Source: Straminergon stramineum (lineage: Eukaryota > Streptophyta > Bryopsida > Hypnales > Calliergonaceae). From it: a DNA stretch of 64,000 bases. The notes below the pieces were generated by a model that did no database searches, was not told the DNA's origin, and worked only from the letters and a program-made list of their open reading frames with translations. The first letter of the stretch is position 1, and each line of letters opens with the position of its first letter. Shown piece after piece: positions 54,760 to 64,000 of this stretch. The stretch is from the NCBI GenBank assembly GCA_963920665.1, contig OY987264.1, positions 29,120,906-29,184,905 of the forward strand, read 5' to 3'. Both the position numbers and the translations under genes were made by a program.

Positions 54760-57430
54760 TTGGCGCCTGGGGTGTGCGCCAGCAACATCGGAAGTGAGAG
54801 TGACGAAAGAGACGGCGCCGGCACTGACTGGTGGCCGTCACCGATGGGGGTCGGCCGCATCGCATAACAGCCTACAGAACTTTTTGGAATGCCGGAAGGT
54901 ACAGTAGGTTGTTCTGTGTGGAGCATGGCCTGATTTTTTCGGCAGAATTTTCGAGGAGGAAGGGGTTGCATGGCGAAAATTCCCAACGGTAACGGTAAAT
55001 GCAGAAACAAATGCGGACAATTGAGACACTGTTGTGCGCATCATTTTATTTTTTTTTGAAACATACGGCCTTCAAGGGTCGCAGCTGGACTGACACGACT
55101 CAACATCCAAGGCAACCTGGTTTGTTTTACCGGGAATTACATGCCTTGGGTATTCTCGGTAGGAACAAGTGGAGGAATAAACCCCCTCCTCATGCAAACA
55201 AAGCAACATGTGGAGCCCCCATGCGAGCAATGTCTACATAGGGAGTTGAACTGGGAACCTCGTGGGTTCTATGGAAGTCCCTTCCCCTTGACCTTCACCC
55301 GAGGTAGTTTAAGGTCATTGCAGACTATTGCGCATCATTTTGGGGGGCAGATGAAAATCTTCAGTTGGAATCTATAGTTATAGCAGTTTTTTCCCGTAGC
55401 AAAGGCTTATGGAAAATGATCTGTCCTTGGAAATAAATGGCACATTTTTAGGCAATGGTTTAAGTTGTGGTAAAATGAACCATTATCCAATTTTGTCAAA
55501 ATCTAGAAGAGCATGTCATTAGGGGTAGTCACAGCTTCTTCATTGCGCTCCCATTCTTCACATAATCGAGACGTGGAGATTTAGGGTTGGCTTGCAACAA
55601 GCCCTCGGTGGCGGAATATACTTATGCTGCAAAGTTTTCTTGACGTTCGTTATTCTATGCTAGAGCAAAAGAATGGGTATGAGGAAGAGTTTGCGAGCTA
55701 AGTATATTTTGTGACCCACATTGTTTGCCCTCGACAACCTGACACCTGCAATACTTGTGTATTTTTAGTCAAAGGTGAACTCATTCTTCACAAAAGTTCT
55801 TACAAGTTCTACTTTATAGCAAGGACAATGATGAGCACCTAGGCTAGTTTGGAAACTTGCAAAGACATCTTTCCAAGTCAAATTTTTTGTGGAGTGTTTT
55901 ATACTAGGCAATGATATTCTTCATCATGAATTTTAGAAAAAATTTGTTCTTGAGGTCATGAGCTTCATTCTCCATGTCAAACCACTCTTTCCTACAACCC
56001 CCTCCCATTGGGTAATGCCCTATACGAAAACTGTGGATTTGCGGATATTCTATGCACAAACATTGCCCTTATATTGCAAAACAACCTCCACTCAAATAAT
56101 TTCACTATATATAAGTCTTGTTACAATGAATGGGCTTGCAAAAAAATCCTCTCTAACAATAGATAGATATTGAAAGTTTACTCTGTATAGAAGGAAAAAG
56201 TCTAACTTCGTCTCAATTTGGGATGAAAAATTGAAAATTTGTACTAGATCCATATACATCAGATGAAAAATGTTTCTTTGGAATTTTTCTTTGGCATTGC
56301 ACACTTTAGGATAATTATCTTTCTAGCATTCTTTATCATATAGAAAATGTACACAAATTGACAAATTCTCCTTTGAAATTGAATTTCACAAAAGACCTAG
56401 CTTTCCAATTTCATATGAATGAAACTATCAAAAATCACTCATTTACTAAAGAATAGGATGATATTGCCACATTTGAATGAGTGCACATAAACTTAAATGA
56501 AGAAATGATGTTCCACACTCCCTAAGTTCCAAAATGATCTTCTAGATGAACAAATTTTTGGAATTTAGGCAAAAAAACATTATTTTAATCCATTTTGAGC
56601 TATATGTAAAGTTCAGTGCACTCCTATGGTACTGAAACTTTGAGTTTTGGAGCCTTTTTCAAACCAAATGCATTTGAATGCCTCAAAGAGGAATTTTGTA
56701 GGCATTTTCAAGGAACACTAGTAGGCACTTGATTGTTGAATGTAAGGTTGTCATTCTACAGGCAGTTAATATGGGTCCAATACCATGTGTAGAGCATCCT
56801 AAAAGGCACAAAGCTTCATTTCCTTCAATTAGGCAACACTCAACAAGATGCAAAAAACAAGAATGACTCCACTCATTGACTGTCTAATTTTAATATCACA
56901 CATAGTAAGGAACCTCAATTGTTTGTACACATAATGTTGATTGACCCCTTCAATCATTTATCATACAATCACTCTCAAAACTACTGCCAAACCCCTCCTA
57001 CATCACAACAAACAATCAAAAGATCATTTTGGGACAAAAAAAAGGGAACTCGAAGATTATTTTGAAACAAAGAAAGTACATGTTACATAATCTTTATATT
57101 TATAGATATATAAATAAACTCATCACTTTAGATCACAAATTACACTAAAGTAAGAACATCCATTGTCTTTTACCTTTCCCTGTTGCATCCCCTATCTACA
57201 CTTATTTAATATTTTAGCTCACAAATCTAAGAAAAATGTAGATATAGAGTAGAATTGGTAAAGGAACAATAATGATTATAGGGACCTTGAAAAATTGAAA
57301 ATAAGTAATGTTTAGGTTTCCATTTATAGAGTCATGGAGAATTGACCCCCTCATTCCCCCAACAAAGGATAAATGTAAAAAATTGCCCCTATTTTGTGCT
57401 TGATCAACCCCTAAGCGCTTTGACATCTAC
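54760..57430. other. Intergenic DNA 5' of the carrier gene
   Basis: GC-rich to about 55340, probably promoter and old repeat DNA, then AT-rich. No gene, RNA gene or clean repeat could be supported. Confidence 0.45.
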
Positions 57431-58396
57431 TTAACCCCTCACCACTGAAGGGCCCAAACAACTCCAAAAATAGCATTCCTTTTGAAGTGTTATAATATAA
57501 TTTTTAATAAGTTATAGAGATCTCAACCGTATGATCTTGTAGTGCACTTGTTGTAGATGGCTTGCAACAAATTTGGTGTCATTTGACCGCATTGATTGAA
57601 AGATTATAATGTTTTAGTGTTGAAAAAGGATGCTGAAATTTTCCCAAAAACACATTTGGAGGCGAAATTCGATTTCTAAATCTGCTCTAATGAAGAAACT
57701 TTAAACTAATAAATGATTCAAAATCAGCATACAAACACATAGATGAAAAAAATATCATTTAATTGACACACTGTGTCTGCAAAATGGCTTTGAAATGTCA
57801 AAAAACAGTAAGAAAAGTTGCAAAAAACACATCAAAAATTGAACCTCCTCCTACTAAAATGCTTCTTAGTCACTCATAACTTCTTAGATGGATATGAAAT
57901 TTTGCACACACAAACTAGACAAGTACGTGCAACTTTTCCAAAAAAAATATTGGAAACAAACATTGTATGAAGGAGAAACAAGCCGCTGAAGTTCACTCTA
58001 ATTGAAAAATGTTGGGATTTTGAACTTCAAATTGCTCCCAAACATTCAAAACAACTTGGATTGGCATGAAAATTATACCACAATGACTAGACTTCAAGGG
58101 GAACACAACCCAACAAATTTTATCGAAAAAAAACATTGGATGAAGGAGATACAAGCCTTTGAAGTTGCAGCCCTCAAATGCAATTTGGTGAACTCAAATT
58201 GAACTTGTGAACTTTGATTGGCTTTCAAAAATTTAGTACATCTTGGATTGATTTGAAACTTTTACTACAAAAACTGGAAGAGAGAGAGCAACTTTTCTAA
58301 CAAGTTTTATTGGATTCGGACATTTGATGCAAAAATTATAGTACTTTAAATTTGACCTAAGGACACTTTTCATCCCCTTCGGTGGTGAGGGGTTAA
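57431..58396. mobile_element. TTAA-flanked TIR element C (958 bp)
   Basis: TTAA|CCCCTCACCACTGAAGGG at 57431 and CCCTTCGGTGGTGAGGGG|TTAA ending at 58396 are inverted repeats with one mismatch over 18 bp, flanked on both sides by TTAA. The interior has three diverged direct repeats of about 110-150 bp (about 57885-58000, 58050-58165, 58240-58350) sharing ATGAAGGAGA-ACAAGCC and TTGGATTG-like blocks. No transposase. It shares the TTAA/CCCCT end style with elements A and B but not their interior. Confidence 0.75.
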
Positions 58397-59140
58397 ATGA
58401 CAATGAATAGATTGAAACACAAGTTTCATCATCATTACTACTTTGATGAAAATCATCTTAATTTGTGGAGATACTTTATCAAGTTGTCCTATCTAATGGT
58501 TGGATTTGGTGTTATGAGAGTATATATTTTTCTAAAATTACAAATGTGCAAGTTTGTCAAGTGGTTGACTAAGCCAAAATTGCATTAACTCTAGTTCAAA
58601 ACTATATTTGCAAAACTGAGGTCATAGCTTTAAAGAACACAAAATTTCAAAAATCACCATGCCAAGAATACCTCATTTCAAATTCATTCCAACAAATTGT
58701 ACTCAAAAAATGATTATATTTTACTTGTAATCAAATTTAGAAGAAATTTTGAAATTTCCCTGCTAAAATTTATACAAAAATATTGGTGTTAGGATTGGTG
58801 AATCTAACTATACAAATGGAATCTCAAATTTCTAATCTACAACTTTTATTTGTATATTAATTCCAAAATATTCTTCCAAATAACAATTTATAATGATTTT
58901 TTTCAAATTGTCAATTTTAGAGAAGACTGTGAATGTTTAGGGGTCAATTTTGTATTTCTTGACATTCAAGCTAATTTGCTGAGCATCGGTTCCAAATATT
59001 TATACCTTAAGATTGTTTGTCCAAGTGTCCATACTTGTTTATTTGTTATGTTGAGATCTCCCAAACCGTGCATCCCCTAGCCGGATTTAGGTACCATTGG
59101 AACGCCTTCAGCAAGGAGGGGTGCATAGGCTTTGATTTGT
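58397..59140. other. AT-rich intergenic DNA, nothing recognised
   Basis: No supported feature. Confidence 0.5.
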
Positions 59141-59370
59141 GGCATTTGGACCTACAATGTGAAAGTTATAGAATTTTATAGCTTTTATGAATTTAGAAAT
59201 AAGAAAACTACTTCTACCTTTATTTTGGCTATGGCAATGGCACACTTGGTTTCGTGATGTTTGCACCTACAGTGTAAAAGTTATTGAATTTCAAAGGGTT
59301 TTTTTATTCAAAAAATTAAAAAATTAAAAAATCACTTCACTTTTATTTTGATTAGGGCAATGGCATAAGA
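59141..59370. repeat. 115-bp tandem duplication
   Basis: Units at 59141 and 59256 share TTTG-ACCTACA-TGT-AAAGTTAT-GAATTT, then CACTT-TATTTTG and GGCAATGGCA. Confidence 0.75.
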
Positions 59371-59626
59371 CACACTATTGAATTCTAAATTTTCATTAGA
59401 GGACATTTGAAGGCTTCAAGAGCTTGTTTCAGGGTTGTTCCATGCATCATTCCCTGCCAAAATTTGGAAACCAACCCATAATTGGCTGAATTTTCAAATT
59501 TTTTCAATTTTTTTTTTTCATTTTTTCCCCGATATAAAAAAAATACTCTGTAACTTAAAACGGAATAAATAATTATTTTTCCAAAAAAAATTTAAAAATT
59601 TAAACATTAAAAAAATATTATTTTCT

Positions 59627-59651
59627 GACGTGGCAGTTACTGGGCCACGTC
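59627..59651 (+). promoter_or_regulatory. Inverted ACGTGGC (G-box/ABRE-like) pair upstream of GCP6
   Basis: GACGTGGC (59627-59634) and GCCACGTC (59644-59651) form an 8-bp inverted repeat with a 9-bp spacer, about 320 bp before the GCP6 ATG. ACGTGGC is the bZIP-bound ABRE/G-box core in plants. Binding here is inference. Confidence 0.4.
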
Positions 59652-59968
59652 ATACTGATGTGGCAAGTTCCCAAAGCTTGGGAACTCAAATAGCTCACGG
59701 CCTCTTCACCCTCAAATTTCATCTAATGCCAAATTCTGTCATGGATGACAAATAAAAAGTTCCAGTGTTTTCCCCACGGGTAGACTGAATGACGTCCTCA
59801 GTTTACCACTGGTAACATTCAAAGGTTTGTCCGAAGGGGAGCTTATAGTTTAACCGCAAGCCCCGCCTCGCACCTTTGGTTCCCCTCACCCTCGAAGGAA
59901 GTTGCTCCTGCTTAGGGATTATTAGAGCTGCAGCAGACTTTGTCGTTGTTTCTCCATGCTCGTTAGCT

Positions 59969-62900
59969 ATGGAGGTCGACTCCGAGTGCCGCAACTACAG
60001 GTTGCGCCTCGGCCTCCCTGAGCTCTCCCAGCCCTTCTTCGGCTCATGGCTATCTCCCGAAACGACGTCTCCTCCTTCCTCCTTCTTTTTCGACTCTTTC
60101 CCCCCTTCCCAGTCCCCTTCCCCTCCCCATTCTCCCCCGACCCCGCTCTTGCCCCCGCATTCCAGTTCCAATGGATCGCATGTGTCTTTCGCAACGGAGT
60201 CGCTACCACTTCGGTGCGTTTCTCTCATTTCTAGCGTTTTTAAATAATTCTTATTAGTGAATTGTCGTGGTTATGAACTTTAAGACGTTTTCGGATTAGT
60301 CATTCGATCGTGTGTTTCCGTTGCTTTCGTATAAATTCAGAGCGCCATTGTCTATTAGCTGCTGTCTAGTTTCAGTTGTACGAGCTTGGTTGCTCATATG
60401 AATGGGAGCCTCTCTTCCGGCCTGCGATACTTTTGTTATTTTTTGTTTTTATTTTAATAGCGGTTGTTGTGTAGAATTCAAGAGGAAGATAGAATTCATA
60501 CTCCCGACGATTTTCACAGTAATGAAGGGGAAGGGGAAGGTCAGAAACTTGAATGCCGGAGTAAAATTGAGCTTTCGATTCTCTGGTTGGACGCTGGGAG
60601 GTTCAATGAAGGCCAGTCAAGCCAGCAGGACTGGGAAGTTACTCACTTGCGAGAGGAAATGCTCAGAGCAAGGTCAGCTGCTGCAATTTCTGGAAAAATT
60701 GAATCGGGTATTAAGACAAGAGATGTCGTTCCGAAGTATTCTGATGCCGAGAAAGGCGAGTCGAGAGCCTCGCATTTCATCTTCGAATCAATCCAGGTCT
60801 GTACGGGTCTAGATGTCGGAGCAATTTCCTACTACACACTGCATAGTCCTTTGTATTCACGAATACTGGAGCCTATCTGTATTTCGTATGAGCTCCATAT
60901 CATCCTTGCTGCATTAAATCATAGAACCTGACTGGGAAGGTTCTGCGCAAGAATGAGAGCTCATTTCAGAGAAGTTCGAAGATGATTGTGCCGTGCTTTG
61001 GTCTCAACACCGTCTGCAACGTCGATGGTTTTATGTACAGGTCGTCTCACTGTACTTTGTGATTGCAATCTGGAATTCTGTTGAGTACGGCATGCGGTAC
61101 CATGATGCACTCTGACAAGTAGAAGGACATCCTTCAATCCTTTTCAGATTATGTTTACGACTGCCCCTCCTATTGGCATCTATTTCAACCTTGCGCACTT
61201 TGCAGGAGTCAGACTTGGTGAGAGCTGCTCTTCGGGCTTTACAAGGGGTTCCTACCGCAGTTAGCTGGCTCGAGCAAATAGCTGCCGAATTTTCGTCAAA
61301 AGCGGCAGATAGAAGCTCGGAGAGCATCACAACACTTTGGACGCGGTCATCTAGCTCATGTTCACTCAGTAAAGTTCTTACAGAATTTGCTAAGGCTGGA
61401 CGTGTTGCTTGCCAGCTTGATTATTTCACCAGCTTTTTCCTGAATCAGCTGACTTATTCGCATGTGTGAGTTGCTTTGATTGATGCCTCCTTAGTCCTCA
61501 TTTCGGATGATTTAGCTTCCTTCCTGGGCTCTTTTGTTGAATATTGTATTCATTAATCAGTGGTTCGTTTGCTATTTCATCAGGTCGGTATCCCCTTTGT
61601 TGTTTCAGGCTTGCATGATGTATGTATGGACTCGGATACTTACGATTCTATTGTGCTTACGGTTTCTTTTCTTCTTTTGCGACACAGAGTTGGGACAAAT
61701 GGAACGGAGAATTCACATGTTGGGGACTCCGGCAGAAAGAAACGGAAGCGTCAAAATTTCATAAGTGAGAGAAACAGTGAGCGTCATTCAGACTCTCCAT
61801 CAGAGATATGGGAGGATTTTGGAGGACCAAATATTTCACCTCATTGTCTTACCAATCAATCTTTTGCGGTAGCTGTGAAGACTTTTATGCAAGGCAATTT
61901 AGCGTCTCTTGACAAGATAAGATCATCTGTCAATCATCGACGGCAGGTTGCATTGGGTGGAAAGAGTGGACAGTTGTCAGAGGTTGTGAACGGAGAAGCA
62001 GGCCTTGTCTTCGGTTTCGGCTGCGGTGATGTTACTCTTTTGGAGCTTTTCCTTCACTCACATAAGCAACGGGAGCAACTACAGGCAAGTTTTTAACTTC
62101 GCTCTGCCTTTAAATTTTCACTCTTACTTTTTCATGAAGTGATACTTTGAGAGTTTTTTCCATCCTTTCTTTTTAGCACTTTATTTTCCAACTATTCACT
62201 GTTATATCTTCTACGTTGCAGGCTGTTGCGGCATTGTGCAGGATTAATGAGGGAGATTCTTCGGTTAGGTTATCCGGGAATGATTCGGTAGATAGTACAG
62301 GTATCAGGATTTTGGCCGAAGATGTGAATATAAAGAACTCTCCATTTGAGATGGAAACCCATTTGTTTAGTTCCTCGAGAAATGCTTTCAACGGATTTCC
62401 TCGTGGAGCAGATTTACTGAGTTACCTTTTTGACAAGCTTTCGGTGAGTCCCATGCTTGAATATTTATTCTAGAGCTATGTGGCTCTATCAATTCAAAAC
62501 TATTTTCTTAGAACAATTTCTTAAGTATACTTGAAGAGGTATCTTTTCTTGACGAAAAAATGTGGTATCTTTTCTGGGAACTCTTTACCAGGTTGCAGAT
62601 ACACTCCATCTGGAGCTTATTCGTTTTCTGTTCGAGCGAGCATGCCAGCCTTATATGGTATTTATCCGTTCCTGGCTGTACCTTGCTACTGTGCAAGATC
62701 CATTTGGTGAATTTTTTGTGAAGGCAGTGCCTTCAACAGACTTGAAGAAGCATCCTGGAAAGATACGTGAACAAGATGCCCTATTATCACACCAGGTTAG
62801 GCTCCATTATTTCTATCTCTCTTATAATTTTTTATTTTGCACCACTTTAGTTGACTCATTATTGATTTCGTAATTTTTGTCTGACATATGAATTTGATCT

Positions 62901-64000
62901 TGATTACCATGGTAATCAAACTTGAGATGTAAAGCTGGCTCTTGAGGTTCACGAAATCTAAATGCAGAGAACGGTATTTCTTTTTCTTTTGGTCTACTGC
63001 AGATTCCTGAAGGAGTCATTGTACCATGTTTTTTGGAAGAGGTTTGTACGCCGTTGCTTCGTGCGGGGCAACAACTTCAAGTTTTATCCAAGCTACTGGA
63101 TACTCCGTCTGCTTCAAAGTTTGTTGACTCCCCTTTCAAATCATCGGGAAGCTTTCAGGATAATCAATTATCTTTCTTACGTTGCTCAGAGATTCTCATC
63201 AACAAGAGTACTCTTGATGGTCAGTTCCTTGTTTCCGGCAGAAAGGACATACAAGGTGATGAGCAACAGTTCAAGAGGTCTAGTCAAATGTTCAAAAAAT
63301 TTCACGATGCTTCGCTTGCTGGACTGTCCAATTCACCTCCGGTCAAGGGGTCGGAAGTTACGAGAAGTACTGTGAGTGCTAACTTTCCTGTGACATATTT
63401 TGGATATAGTTCTTTATTCCATTTAAGAGTACGGATGATGTGCATGAGGTATTCCTTAGTTAATTGAATTGTGGCATCGTGATTAGTTTGATGACCCTGC
63501 CTAGATAGTCATGCACAGTGGTAAGTCTAGACTAGTTATAATTGAGTAATTCATCGAACACTTGGCTGAAATTCAAGTTGCTGTTGCTGTACCTGAATGA
63601 AAATTTATCAAGTCCCGTGCAAAGGAAAATTCACACTCCAGCTTTTTCAAATTCTCTGGTTCAGATATCATCAAATGGATTTTGGCTCAGCGGTGTGGAG
63701 GATAGGTCTGGAAAGAAGACCTGGACTACAACGGAAATTCGAGAAGCCAATGCCAAGTCCTACCAAGAGACCATGTATACCACCCTGAGCTATAAACTAA
63801 TTGATTGTTTGATTTGATGTTAGGGTGCTTAATCCAGACATGGTTGAATTCTCTATTGCCTATTTCTTAAGTCACATTCCCTGAACTGGCTAGAATGTTT
63901 CAATTTTACCAAACATTCTCTCATAAGTTTATCCAAGCATCCTTATCATTTACTGCTTCTTGATGTATGGTTGTTTTTTTTCGTTTCTCAGGGCACGGGC
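59969..64000 (+). CDS. GCP6: Gamma-tubulin complex component 6-like protein (5' part; gene continues past window end)
   Basis: Exons 59969-60213, 60475-60796, 61206-61465, 61688-62084, 62222-62443, 62592-62795, 63003-63371, 63665-63774 and 63992-, phases closing throughout. The start is the first in-frame ATG (MEVDSECRNYRLRLGLPELS). Landmarks of the GCP N-terminal (GRIP1/Spc97-98) region follow: LVRAALRALQGVPTAVSWLE, NQSFAVAVKTFMQGNLASLD, TLLELFLHSHKQREQLQAV, FPRGADLLSYLFDKL, LIRFLFERACQPYMVFIRSW, and VPCFLEEV...LLRAGQQLQVLSKLL. They resemble plant GCP6 more than GCP5 or GCP2-4. GCP6 is a non-core component of the gamma-tubulin ring complex that nucleates microtubules at cortical and spindle sites. 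The intron after 62084 has a GC donor. Exons 7-8 encode a poorly conserved hydrophilic insert. The gamma-tubulin-binding C-terminal half lies beyond the window. Distinguishing GCP6 from GCP5 rests on recall of family sequences. Confidence 0.88.

Noticed and set aside
55225..55270. tRNA or SINE-like GTTGAACTGGGAACC motif
   Set aside because: Only a weak B-box-like match, with no A box, no cloverleaf and no second copy.
59967..60228. Antisense ORFs over the first GCP6 exon
   Set aside because: GC-rich shadow frames of the sense exon; compositionally simple and not family-like.
60897..61043. Possible GCP6 exon between exons 2 and 3
   Set aside because: Joining 60796 directly to 61206 is in phase and gives the family sequence; the intermediate frame has no similarity and ends in TGA.
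63580..63664. Longer GCP6 exon 8 starting after GTGCAAAG
   Set aside because: That acceptor shifts the frame into an early stop; the acceptor at 63664 keeps phase.

Overview
The window looks like nuclear DNA of a land plant. Every identifiable gene is a plant-type, intron-bearing nuclear gene: a REF6/ELF6-type JmjC demethylase with a four-finger C2H2 tail, an IQ-BAG co-chaperone region, a penta-EF-hand region like plant CML48-50, SUV3, the plant succinate/fumarate carrier and plant GCP6. Telo-box motifs (AAACCCTAA-like) lie in or near several 5' leaders. Introns are mostly 100-1500 bp. Intergenic DNA is AT-rich and packed with small, decayed DNA transposons. I cannot fix the lineage from sequence alone; a seed-free land plant is a guess.

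Layout. 1-8.0 kb: nine 3'-terminal exons of a REF6-like histone H3K27 demethylase (+). 8-24.8 kb: a gene desert with nested terminal-inverted-repeat (TIR) elements, a minisatellite, hairpin MITEs and one half of an inverted pair of coiled-coil repeat elements. 24.9-31.1 kb: a gene (+) whose spliced product joins an IQ motif, a BAG domain, a Pro/Gly/Tyr linker and a penta-EF-hand domain. 32 kb: a small unidentified gene (-) with local tandem duplications on both sides. 33-44.6 kb: a second repeat desert with the other coiled-coil copy, a Mutator-like element and a TTAA-flanked element nested inside it. 45-51 kb: complete 11-exon SUV3 RNA helicase (-). 52.9-54.6 kb: complete two-exon mitochondrial succinate/fumarate carrier (-). 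55-59.6 kb: repeats, including a third TTAA-flanked element. 60-64 kb: the 5' part of a gamma-tubulin complex component 6 gene (+), running off the end.

Exon structures were assembled by hand from splice-site consensus, reading-frame continuity and family similarity. In all five multi-exon genes the phases close: the first gene's 5' exons lie before the window, and GCP6 continues beyond its end. The most unusual observations are the predicted IQ-BAG-penta-EF-hand fusion, two GC-AG introns, an array of decoy 3' splice sites in front of the last exon of the fusion gene, and three TTAA-flanked elements with CCCC termini. One of those three carries a nested insertion whose empty site is visible 20 kb away. 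The genes do not form an obvious shared pathway; SUV3 and the carrier are both mitochondrial but neighbours probably by chance.
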